Source: Pelomonas sp. BJYL3
Lineage (GTDB): Bacteria; Pseudomonadota; Gammaproteobacteria; Burkholderiales; Burkholderiaceae_C
Direction of reading: 5' to 3'
Length of the DNA stretch: 64,000 nt
NCBI RefSeq assembly: GCF_027257975.1
Contig: NZ_JANZKX010000003.1
Span: 372,001 to 436,000 of the forward strand
Shown here piece after piece: positions 1 to 8,511 of the stretch. Below the pieces are notes generated by a model. That model saw only the letters and a list, made by a program, of their open reading frames with translations, did not search any database and was not told the origin of the DNA. A program made the translations under genes and the position numbers. Each line of letters starts with the position of its first letter. The first letter of the stretch is position 1.

Positions 1-1447
1 CCTCGGCTTCGGGGCTGTCCGGCTGGATCTCGCCACGGGCCTCAAGCAGGTCCATCGCGAAGTCCATCTCGGTGGCGGCCTCCTGCGCGTAGCGGCAGGC
101 CTCGGCGTCTTCACCAGGGGCCGCGTGGGCCAGCGGGCGGGTGACATCCTCGACCAGGAAGCGGCGGGAGCCGCGGGCGAAGACATCGCTCATGCCGATG
201 TCGGCGTCCAGGATCTCGCCGGTGCGCGGGTCTGCGTGGCTGGGGCCGATGGCGAAGCCCACGTCGGCGCCCACGAACCAGCGGATGGAGGCGTGACCGG
301 CGTCCATATTGTCCCAGTCGGCATCATCCGGCTGCTGCTTGGCGACGATGGCGTTCTTGAAGCCGATCTTCTCGAAGGCCTTGTTCCACTCGAGGATGCC
401 CTCCTCCACCGCCTTGCGGTACTTGGGCGGGATGTTCTTGTCCAGCCAGTAGGTGATGGGCTGCACCGGCTCGGACAGGGCGGCACTCGCGTCCGCCTTC
501 TCCAGGCGCCAGCGCTTGATGTGGTGCACGCGGGTGTTGGGCTTGTAGTCCTCGCTGAGGTCGGTGTAGGACTCGGCGAAGTGGCCCAGGCGCGGGTCGG
601 CCAGGCGGGCCTTCATGGGCTGCTCGGGCAGGGCCTTGAAGCTGTAGACGAAGCTCATGAACAGGCTGCGCGGATCCGGAGTGGCCTGCGGTGCGCTGGG
701 CATGGGCACGGGGGTCGGCGTCAGCGGCGGCGCGGGGATGCGCGGGGTCGCGAAGTGCATGCGGGCGGTCAGCGTGCTGAGACCGGCCTCGGCACGGGTG
801 GCCTCGAAAAAGCTGTTGCCGCGGTCCGGAGCGTAGGGCAGGCGGTAGGCGAACTCCAGGCGGGTGGACAGGCCAGGGATGTCGCTCAGCAGCAGGCTGG
901 CATCCACGAGGAAGGACTTGCGCTCCGCGTGCTCGGCGCTGGCCACCGGCGAGGCCGCCAGCAGGCTGGGCGAGAAGGCCTGCTCCGAAGCCAGGCGGTT
1001 GCCGCCCTCGGCGCGGAACTTGGTGTTCAGGGCCACCAGCTGCAGCTGATTGCCCACGCGGCGCCACTCGGCCAGGTGCGCACGGCCCATCTGGCTGGCG
1101 TACAGGCCGCGCTCGCCCACGGCATTGGCCACGTTGACGGAGAAGAGGAAGGGCTTGTTCAGCTGGGCCTTGGGGATCTCGATCCAGACCTTCTCGTCCT
1201 TGCGCCAGATGGGGAAGAGGCCGTCCTGGCTCTTGGCGTCCTTGATGACGTCGGCGAAGGGCTTGGGCGCGGTCGGGTCGGCCGGCGGCTTGGGCGCGGT
1301 GGCCGGTGCGGAGGCGGCGCTGGCCGGCGCGGCAGGCGCCGTGCCGCCATTGCCTTGTGCAAGCGCCGACTGGCCGGCGAAGGCCAGTGCGGCCAGGGCC
1401 AGCAGGCTCAGCCGGGGAGCCGGCACGCGGGAGTAGTTCTGGGTCAT
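1..1447 (-). CDS. Secreted zinc-dependent metalloprotease (DUF5117/DUF5118 type), C-terminal part outside window
   Basis: The reading frame opens at an ATG at 1447 (another in-frame ATG lies at 1462) and runs off the left edge, giving about 482 residues. The N-terminus has a hydrophobic signal peptide ending in ALA-Q, then an Ala/Pro-rich linker. Next comes the arrangement of large bacterial metalloproteases with DUF5118 and DUF5117: 'LFPIWRKDEKVWIEIP' near residue 65, 'FAYRLPYAPDRGNSFFEATR' near 190, then 'QPITYWLDKNIPPKYRKAV' and 'GILEWNKAFEKIGF' in the start of the catalytic half. The HExxH zinc motif normally follows further downstream, so it should lie beyond position 1 and cannot be checked here. 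Likely periplasmic or exported; substrate unknown. The family call is from recognisable motifs only. Confidence 0.8.
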   Translation of the reverse strand, partial: MTQNYSRVPAPRLSLLALAALAFAGQSALAQGNGGTAPAAPASAASAPATAPKPPADPTAPKPFADVIKDAKSQDGLFPIWRKDEKVWIEIPKAQLNKPFLFSVNVANAVGERGLYASQMGRAHLAEWRRVGNQLQLVALNTKFRAEGGNRLASEQAFSPSLLAASPVASAEHAERKSFLVDASLLLSDIPGLSTRLEFAYRLPYAPDRGNSFFEATRAEAGLSTLTARMHFATPRIPAPPLTPTPVPMPSAPQATPDPRSLFMSFVYSFKALPEQPMKARLADPRLGHFAESYTDLSEDYKPNTRVHHIKRWRLEKADASAALSEPVQPITYWLDKNIPPKYRKAVEEGILEWNKAFEKIGFKNAIVAKQQPDDADWDNMDAGHASIRWFVGADVGFAIGPSHADPRTGEILDADIGMSDVFARGSRRFLVEDVTRPLAHAAPGEDAEACRYAQEAATEMDFAMDLLEARGEIQPDSPEAE

Positions 1448-1669
1448 GGGTTCCGCTTTCATGGGGTGGGCCGGCCCGCGGCGAGGCGCCTGGGCTTCGC
1501 TTGCATGGCCGACGACAAGCCGCACATTGTCGAGAGCGGCCCTGCGGCGTCAATGCAGACCCACCCCACTCGCACCAGCCAAACCGTGCTTCATCGCACA
1601 GCTCGCAGTCGCCCGCGGTGACGCGCAGCCGACAGCCGCCGCCGCGCCCGGGCGCTAGACTGCCTCGCC

Positions 1670-2274
1670 ATGAACGCTCCCCCGCCCCGCAGCACCCATC
1701 TGCTCTATCTGCACGGCTTTCGCTCCTCGCCACGCTCGGCCAAGGCGCAGCGCATGGCGCGCTGGGTGGGCGAGCATCGCCCGGACCTCACCTGGCTGGC
1801 GCCGCAGCTGCCGCCCTCGCCCCGCGAGGCCCTGGCCCTGATCCGCGAGCAGATCCGCGACTGGCCGCGCGGCACCATGGCCGTGATGGGCAGCTCGCTG
1901 GGCGGCTTCTACGCCACCTGGGTGCAGCAGCACACCGGCTGCCGCGCGGTGCTGCTCAACCCGGCCGTCGATCCGGCGCGGGACCTTTCACGCCACATCG
2001 GCGAGCACAGCTGCTGGCAGGACCCGCAGGAGCGCTTCTTCTTCCGGCCCGAGTTCGTGGACGAGCTGCGCACCATCGCGCAAGACCTGCCCCCCGGCGC
2101 CATCGCCCGCCCTGAGCGGCTGCTGGCCGTCATCGCCAAGGGCGACGAGGTGCTGGACTGGCGCGAGATGCACGCCCGCTACGAGGGCAGCCGCATCCAT
2201 CTGCTGGAAGGCAGCGACCACGGCCTCTCCGATTTCGACGACTACCTCTCTGAACTGACGGAGTTTCTGCAGCT

Positions 2275-2278
<4 letters not shown>
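1670..2278 (+). CDS. YqiA-like alpha/beta-hydrolase (esterase family)
   Basis: This 202-residue protein matches the small cytoplasmic YqiA/YcfP alpha/beta-hydrolases. The N-terminal strand leads into '[10 protein letters not shown]' (HGF near residue 15), the nucleophile elbow is G-S-S-L-G-G with Ser76, and the C-terminal catalytic histidine is probably in '[11 protein letters not shown]' near residue 185. No signal peptide is present. The physiological substrate of the family is not established. Its stop overlaps the start of the next gene by 4 nt (ATGA), so the two are probably co-translated. The ATG at 1670 has no Shine-Dalgarno sequence, but a TAGACT -10-like hexamer (1656-1661) ends 8 nt before it, so a leaderless transcript is possible. 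Confidence 0.85.
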
Positions 2279-3027
<749 letters not shown>

Positions 3028-3033
3028 GCGCCC

Positions 3034-3543
3034 GTGGCTGAGGCACAGGCCCGCATGCTCGTCAGCGCCTGCCTGCTGGGCGCGCCGGTGCGCTACGACG
3101 GCCGGGCGCAGGACCTGCGCTCGGCCCTGCTGGAGCGTTGGCAGGCCGAAGGTCTGGTCGTGCCGCTGTGCCCCGAGCTGGCCGGCGGCCTGCCCGTGCC
3201 GCGGCCGCCAGCGGAGATCGAGGCCGGGGCCCGGGGCTGGCAGGTCTGGCTGGGCCAGGCCCGCATCCGTGATGCCGAGGGCGGCGACCCGACGGAGGCC
3301 TTCAAGGCCGGCGCCGCCGCGGCCCTCGCCCTGGTGCAGCGCCACGGCCTGCGCCTCGCCGTGCTCAAGGAAGGCAGCCCGTCCTGCGGCAGCCAGCGCA
3401 TCGCCTCCGGCCACTTCGACGGCCTCAAGCGCGCCGGCGAAGGGCTGACCGCCGCCCTGCTGCGCCAGCACGGCGTGCAGGTATTCAGCGAGCACGAACT
3501 CGAGGCCGCCGACGCGGCGCTGCGGCAGCTGATCGGGGGCTGA
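3034..3543 (+). CDS. DUF523 domain-containing protein
   Basis: The sequence carries DUF523 signatures: 'MLVSACLLGAPVRYDG' near the N-terminus, 'VPLCPELAGGLPVPRPPAEI' in the middle, and 'LKEGSPSCGS' with a conserved cysteine. The family is a small cytoplasmic protein of unknown biochemical role with conserved cysteines. A GTG start at 3034 gives 169 residues; an internal ATG at 3055 gives the N-terminus most typical of the family and may be the real start. It begins 6 nt after the FabG-like gene and probably belongs to the same operon. Confidence 0.8.
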   Translation: MAEAQARMLVSACLLGAPVRYDGRAQDLRSALLERWQAEGLVVPLCPELAGGLPVPRPPAEIEAGARGWQVWLGQARIRDAEGGDPTEAFKAGAAAALALVQRHGLRLAVLKEGSPSCGSQRIASGHFDGLKRAGEGLTAALLRQHGVQVFSEHELEAADAALRQLIGG

Positions 3544-3587
3544 TCGGGTGGGCAGCCTTCGGGTCATCCCGGAGCCCAAGCTGTCAC

Positions 3588-3615
3588 TGCATCGGGCGAA
3601 TGTAAGACCGATGCA
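3588..3615. promoter_or_regulatory. Perfect inverted repeat upstream of the TonB-dependent receptor
   Basis: TGCATCGG (3588-3595) and CCGATGCA (3608-3615) are exact reverse complements separated by 12 nt. Half-site starts are therefore 20 bp apart, about two helical turns, as expected for a dimeric repressor or activator. The repeat lies about 120 bp before the receptor start in the only sizeable gap (3544-3737). No T-run follows, so it does not look like a terminator. The cognate regulator is unknown and none is encoded nearby. Confidence 0.45.
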
Positions 3616-3737
3616 ATGTAGTCCAACAAAGCGCAACGCCCTGCCGTGACGGCCCGGCGTGCGCCCTACATTGCGCTGGCACCTCGGTGGCCCGGCCGGC
3701 ATCCAGAGGCGTACCCCGACAAGAACAGGAGACCCCC

Positions 3738-6368
3738 GTGCCGCTTTCCCGCCATCCCCACCTTTTCCGCCAGCCCCACCTTTCCCGCCGCCTGCTGCCC
3801 CGCCTGGTGAGCCTGGCCCTGGCCTCCCTGGCCACCGCACCCGCGCTGGCTGCCGACGAGGCGCCCGCCCCCAGCGCCAACACGCTTGAGCAGGTCGAGG
3901 TGCGCGGCGTGCGCGCCACGCTCAAGCGCAATCTCGCCGAGAAGCGCGAGGCCCAGAACATCGTTGACACCATCAGCGCCGAGGACGTGGGCAAGTTCCC
4001 CGACAAGAACGTCGCCGACTCCCTGCAGCGCGTGCCCGGCATCTCGGTGGACCGCATCTGGGGCGAAGGCAAGGCCATCTTCGTGCGCGGCACGGACAAG
4101 AACCTCAACATGACTCAGCTCAACGGGCAGGCCGTGGCCTCGTCCGAATGGTGGCTCAACGAGGCGCAGACGCGCAGCTTCAACTACGACGTGCTGCCCT
4201 CCGAGATCGTCGGCAGCCTGGAGGTCTACAAGAGCCCCTCGGCCGACCTCGACGAAGGCAGCATCGGCGGCCTGGTCATCGTGAAGACGCGCCGCCCCCT
4301 GGACTTCAAGGACGCGCTGACCCTCCAGGCCTCGGCCGAGGCCCTCTACAGCAAGCTGCCCGGCAAGACCGACCCGCAGCTCAACGGCCTGCTGAACTGG
4401 AAGTCCGCCGACAAGACCGTGGGCGTGCTGCTGGCCCTGAGCCGGCAGCAGCGCACCATGCGCCGCGACGGCCTGGAGATGTTCCCGGACGGCCCCTACG
4501 ACATCCAGGACCAGCACGGCGCCGTCACCCGGGCCTACGCCTCCTGGGGGGGTGGCTCGGCCATCTTCCGCCAGGAGCGCGAGCGCAGCACCGCCAACCT
4601 GGCCGTGCAGCTGCAGCCCAGTGCGCAGACCGACATCGTCCTGAATCTCATGGATTCGGACATGAAGATGAACAACAACAACCAGAACTACCTCTGGCAG
4701 GTGGGCGGCCTGGCGGACAAGGGCGTGGTCTCGGTCACCGATCCGCGCTTCATCACCGTGGGCGACGGCGGCAAGGCGCTGGTGGGCGGCATCGTGGGCC
4801 CGAAGACGGGCGTGTCCTTCGAGCCCATCTACCGAGAGTCCTATGTGAGGTCCCGGCTGGCCGACCTGGACGCCAGCTACCAGGGCAGCGGCTGGAAGCT
4901 GCACGGCCAGGCCGGCACCACCTCCAGCGAGGGCGGCAGCGCCCATGACCGCCACTTCTGGATGGAAGGCGACACCCGCGCGCAGATCAGCCTGGGCCCC
5001 GACCACTACGGCGTGAAGTACCTGGACATCAACCCCCTGGACCCCAAGGCGCTGACGCTGAAGGCGGGCGACGACCGCATCCGCCGCATGGAAAGCCGCG
5101 AGCACTACGGTCAGGCCGACCTCAGCTGGGACCTGGGCGAGCACTTCTTCAACACGCTCAAGCTGGGCGTGAAGCTGCGCGACAACACCCTGCGCAACAA
5201 GCGCACCCAGGGCGAGGCCAGGCCGGGCGCCGAGGGCTGGCAGTCCTTCTCCCTGGCCGACCTCTCGACAGGCCCCTCGCCCCTGCTGAGCCAGGCCGCG
5301 GCCACCGCGGACGCGCTGACCCAGTACGCCTGGTTCGACGACGGCCTGGTCGCCAGCAAGGCCATCCCCATGTACGACAAGGCCATGGTCTACCGCGAGC
5401 TGCTCAACGAGCACTACACCATCAAGGAACGCATCACGGCCGGCTATGCCAAGGCCGACTTCGCCAGCGGCCGCTGGCATGGCGACGTGGGGCTGCGTCT
5501 GGTACGCACCCAGCAGACCTCCGAGGGCTACCAGGCCAATGCCGACAAGACCTTCACGCCCCTCAGCCAGACCCACCGCTACACCGACGCCCTGCCCAGC
5601 CTCAATGTGATCTACGACTGGAGCAAGGAGGTCGTGATCCGTGGCGCCGTCGGCAAGGCCATGGCGCGCCAGACCTTCGACCTGCTGAGCCCCGGCCTGC
5701 GCCGCGACGGCACGGTGCTGACCCGCGCCTATGCCGGCAACCCGCTGCTCAAGCCTGTCCATGCGAACCAGGCCGAGATCGGCGCCGAGTGGTACTACGC
5801 CGACGCCTCGCTGCTGGCCGCCACGCTGTTCGTGAAGAAGCTCGACACCTTCACCTACAAGGCCTCGAAGCAGGAGCCGGTGGGCGGCGAGACGCTCAAT
5901 GTCGAGCGACCCTACAACGCCGACAACGGCGCCGACATCAAGGGCTTCGAGCTCCAGTGGCAGCAGCCCTTCGGCCACAGCGGCTTCGGCACGGTCGTCA
6001 ACTACACCTTCACCGACGCCGTGGCCGGCGCCGTGGCGGGCCAGCCGCGCCTGAAGGTGCTGGGCAACTCGCGCGACCAGCTCAACCTCAGCGGCTACTA
6101 CGAGCGCAACGGGCTGACGCTGCGCCTGTCCTACAACTACCGCTCCAAGTCCTATGGCGATGTGCAGATGGGCGGGCAGGTCGTCAACAGCGCCTACGGC
6201 CAGTGGGACGCCTCCGCCAGCTACGACCTCAGCCCCAGGCTGACCGTCTATGCCAGCGCGGTGAACCTCAACAACGAGGTCATCCGCAGCAATACCGCCG
6301 ACGGCCTGCCCATCGGTGTCTACGAGAACGGCGCCCGCTACAGCATCGGCCTGCGCGCCAAGTTCTGA
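3738..6368 (+). CDS. TonB-dependent outer-membrane receptor (sugar-uptake subclass)
   Basis: The protein has about 876 residues from a GTG at 3738, preceded by AGGAGA at proper spacing; an upstream in-frame GTG at 3687 lacks this. An N-terminal signal peptide ends near 'APALAADE'. The plug domain has the Xanthomonas/Caulobacter-type signature: 'NIVDTISAEDVGKFPDKNVA', 'LQRVPGISVDR', and 'FVRGTD' with 'TQLNGQ'. The last residues 'GLRAKF' end in the aromatic residue typical of outer-membrane barrels. This receptor subclass is often paired with inner-membrane sugar transporters, and a FucP/NagP-type permease follows 101 nt downstream. Inference: uptake of an oligosaccharide or amino sugar through the outer membrane powered by TonB. 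Substrate undetermined. Confidence 0.9.
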   Translation: MPLSRHPHLFRQPHLSRRLLPRLVSLALASLATAPALAADEAPAPSANTLEQVEVRGVRATLKRNLAEKREAQNIVDTISAEDVGKFPDKNVADSLQRVPGISVDRIWGEGKAIFVRGTDKNLNMTQLNGQAVASSEWWLNEAQTRSFNYDVLPSEIVGSLEVYKSPSADLDEGSIGGLVIVKTRRPLDFKDALTLQASAEALYSKLPGKTDPQLNGLLNWKSADKTVGVLLALSRQQRTMRRDGLEMFPDGPYDIQDQHGAVTRAYASWGGGSAIFRQERERSTANLAVQLQPSAQTDIVLNLMDSDMKMNNNNQNYLWQVGGLADKGVVSVTDPRFITVGDGGKALVGGIVGPKTGVSFEPIYRESYVRSRLADLDASYQGSGWKLHGQAGTTSSEGGSAHDRHFWMEGDTRAQISLGPDHYGVKYLDINPLDPKALTLKAGDDRIRRMESREHYGQADLSWDLGEHFFNTLKLGVKLRDNTLRNKRTQGEARPGAEGWQSFSLADLSTGPSPLLSQAAATADALTQYAWFDDGLVASKAIPMYDKAMVYRELLNEHYTIKERITAGYAKADFASGRWHGDVGLRLVRTQQTSEGYQANADKTFTPLSQTHRYTDALPSLNVIYDWSKEVVIRGAVGKAMARQTFDLLSPGLRRDGTVLTRAYAGNPLLKPVHANQAEIGAEWYYADASLLAATLFVKKLDTFTYKASKQEPVGGETLNVERPYNADNGADIKGFELQWQQPFGHSGFGTVVNYTFTDAVAGAVAGQPRLKVLGNSRDQLNLSGYYERNGLTLRLSYNYRSKSYGDVQMGGQVVNSAYGQWDASASYDLSPRLTVYASAVNLNNEVIRSNTADGLPIGVYENGARYSIGLRAKF

Positions 6369-6374
6369 GCGCCG

Positions 6375-6389
6375 GCAAGACCTGACCCT
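6375..6389 (-). repeat. Dispersed 15-bp word RGGGTCAGGYCTTGC, copy 1
   Basis: Reverse complement of the word (A/T variant), 6 nt after the stop codon of the TonB-dependent receptor and before the permease gene. One of eight exact copies in the window. Confidence 0.7.
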
Positions 6390-6469
6390 CCGCGCCAGGC
6401 CCTGCGCCGCCCGCACCGGCGGCGCAGGGTCGGCTGCGCGCTGCCCGCCTCACCGGACGCACCCCCACC

Positions 6470-7822
6470 ATGCACGCCAAGACCTCCACCGCCCCGCGCC
6501 CCATGACCCTCGCACAGGGCCCCTCGGTCCTGCTGGCCATGGGCTTCATCGCCCTGATGTTCTTCATCCTGGGCTTCGTCACCTGGCTCAACGGCTCGCT
6601 GATCCCCTTCCTGAAGCTGGTCTGCCGCCTGAGCAACTTCCAGGCCCTGTGGGTGACCTTCGCCTTCTACATCGCCTACACCGTGATGGCGCTGCCGGCG
6701 GCGCTGCTGCTGCAGCGCACCGGCTACAAGCGAGGCATGACCCTCAGCCTGGGCGTGATGGCCGCGGGTGCGGGGCTCTTCATCCCCGCGGCGCAGAGCG
6801 CGCACTACGGCCTCTTCCTGCTGGCGCTCTTCACCCTGGCCACCGGCATGACGCTCATGCAGACGGCCATCAACCCCTACATCGTCTGCATCGGCCCGCG
6901 CGAGAGCGCCGCCATGCGCATCAGCATCATGGGCCTGTTCAACAAGGGCGCGGGCATCGTCGTGCCCCTGGTCTTCTCGGCCCTGGTCCTGGGCGGCATC
7001 GGCCCCTATGCGCATACCGAGATGGCGCGGCTGGACCCCGCGGCGCAGGCGCTGCTGCGGGTGGAGCTGGCCTCGCGCCTCATCTACCCCTATGCGGTGA
7101 TGGCCGTGGCGCTGCTGCTCTTCATGGGTCTCGTGCAGCTGGCGCCGCTGCCGGAGCCCGCGCTGGAGCCGGAGGCCGCCCCCGGCCGCCGCGAGCCCCG
7201 CGCCCTGGGCGTGCTGCGCTTCCCGCAGGCCGTGCTGGGCGCCCTGAGCCTCTTCGGCTATGTGGGCGTGGAGGTGATCGCGGGCGACACCATCGGCCTC
7301 TTCGGCCAGCAGCTGGGCGTGCCGCACTATGCCGTGCTGACCTCCTACACCATGGGCTTCATGGTGCTGGGCTACCTGCTGGGCGTGCTGCTGATCCCGC
7401 GCGTGCTGAGCCAGGCCCGTGCCCTGGCGATCTCGGCGGTGCTGGGCCTGCTGTGCGTCGTGGGCGTGGCCGGCAGCTCCAGCAGCGCAACGGGCTGGAG
7501 CAGCCTGCTGCTGGGCTGGCTGGGCGTGCCCCCCGTGCCCGACGCCGTGCTGTGCCTCGCCCTGCTGGGCCTGGCCAATGCCCTGGTCTGGCCCGCCATC
7601 TGGCCGCTCGCGCTGGAAGGACTGGGCCGCTACACCGCGGCCGGATCGGCCCTGCTGATCATGGGCATCGCCGGCGGCGCCCTGCTGCCCATGCTGTACG
7701 GCCGGCTCAGCGACCAGCTGGGCGGCCAGGGCGCCTACTGGATGATGCTGCCCTGCTATGCGCTGATCCTCTTCTATGCCCTCGTGGGCCACCGGCTGCG
7801 GCGCTGGCCGGGCCGGGACTGA
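6470..7822 (+). CDS. Sugar MFS permease, FucP/GluP/NagP family
   Basis: This 450-residue protein has about twelve hydrophobic segments. It carries the FucP-family signature 'LMFFILGFVTWLNGSLIPFLK' at the first membrane segment and 'TLMQTAINPYIVCIGP' with 'SIMGLFNKGAGIVVP' in the middle. These are shared by L-fucose, glucose/galactose and N-acetylglucosamine (NagP) proton symporters. It follows a TonB-dependent receptor on the same strand, which suggests a two-step uptake route across the outer and then the inner membrane. No catabolic sugar genes lie next to it, so the substrate cannot be assigned. Confidence 0.85.
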   Translation: MHAKTSTAPRPMTLAQGPSVLLAMGFIALMFFILGFVTWLNGSLIPFLKLVCRLSNFQALWVTFAFYIAYTVMALPAALLLQRTGYKRGMTLSLGVMAAGAGLFIPAAQSAHYGLFLLALFTLATGMTLMQTAINPYIVCIGPRESAAMRISIMGLFNKGAGIVVPLVFSALVLGGIGPYAHTEMARLDPAAQALLRVELASRLIYPYAVMAVALLLFMGLVQLAPLPEPALEPEAAPGRREPRALGVLRFPQAVLGALSLFGYVGVEVIAGDTIGLFGQQLGVPHYAVLTSYTMGFMVLGYLLGVLLIPRVLSQARALAISAVLGLLCVVGVAGSSSSATGWSSLLLGWLGVPPVPDAVLCLALLGLANALVWPAIWPLALEGLGRYTAAGSALLIMGIAGGALLPMLYGRLSDQLGGQGAYWMMLPCYALILFYALVGHRLRRWPGRD

Positions 7823-7921
7823 CGCCGGGCGGGCAGGCCCGATGCGCTGCGCGCACACCTGCCCGCCTGCGGCCGCGCCTGCGTGGCTAGACTCGCGGGC
7901 CACGACCCCTGAACCCTCGCC

Positions 7922-8479
7922 ATGGCCGATCAAGACACACTGCCACCCTCCAGCCGCCTGCTGCACTGGCTCGTCGCCCTCTTCATGCTGGGCCTGGCCG
8001 GCGTGGGTCTCTACATGAGCCGCAGCGAGAGCTGGGCGCTCTATCCCTGGCACAAGTCGCTGGGCGTGATCGCCCTGCTCTTCATCGCCCTGCGACTGGT
8101 CCAGCGCCTGCGCCTGGGACTGCCCGAGCCCGTGCAGCCCACCTCGCCCGCCCTGCACCGCGCCGCCCGCTGGGCCCACGGCGCCCTGCTGGCCCTGACA
8201 TTGCTGATGCCCCTGAGCGGCATGCTGTTCTCCGGCGCCAGCGGCCATGGCTTCGGCCTCTTCGGCCTGAGCCTGGTGCCGCACCAGGACGATCCCGCCC
8301 GGCCCGGCGAGGTCCTGCCCTACAACGCCACACTGGCCGAGCTGGGCCAGCAGGCCCACCACTGGCTGGGCTACCTGCTGCTGGCGCTCGTGGCGCTGCA
8401 CGTCGGCGCGGCGCTGAAGCACCACTTCATCGACCGCGACCGGACCCTGCTGCGCATGCTGGGCCGCCAGGCGGACTGA
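7922..8479 (+). CDS. Cytochrome b561-family di-haem membrane protein
   Basis: A 185-residue, four-helix integral membrane protein of the bacterial cytochrome b561 (CybB) type. Candidate haem-ligand histidines are in 'LLHWLVALF' (helix 1), 'WHKSLGVIALLFIALR' (helix 2), and 'HHWLGYLLLALVALHVG' (helix 4). 'ARWAHGALLALTLLMPLSG' forms helix 3. The family passes electrons between membrane quinol and periplasmic acceptors; the partner here is unknown. A TAGACT -10-like hexamer about 30 nt upstream suggests its own promoter. Confidence 0.85.
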   Translation: MADQDTLPPSSRLLHWLVALFMLGLAGVGLYMSRSESWALYPWHKSLGVIALLFIALRLVQRLRLGLPEPVQPTSPALHRAARWAHGALLALTLLMPLSGMLFSGASGHGFGLFGLSLVPHQDDPARPGEVLPYNATLAELGQQAHHWLGYLLLALVALHVGAALKHHFIDRDRTLLRMLGRQAD

Positions 8480-8511
8480 GCCCGGCCGCGGCTTCTCAGT
8501 CGCTCAGCCGC

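Noticed and set aside
2080-2094. Additional copies of the 15-bp word (GCAAGACCTGCCCCC here; CAAGACCTGGCCCC near 38232; CAAGGGCCTGACCC near 41343)
   Set aside because: Each has a mismatch or an inserted base in the core, and the GCAAGACCTG part alone also appears elsewhere by chance, so I did not count them.
3666-6416. A 916-codon open frame on the minus strand across the TonB-dependent receptor
   Set aside because: Same antisense effect; the plus-strand product has a complete signal peptide, plug and barrel end.
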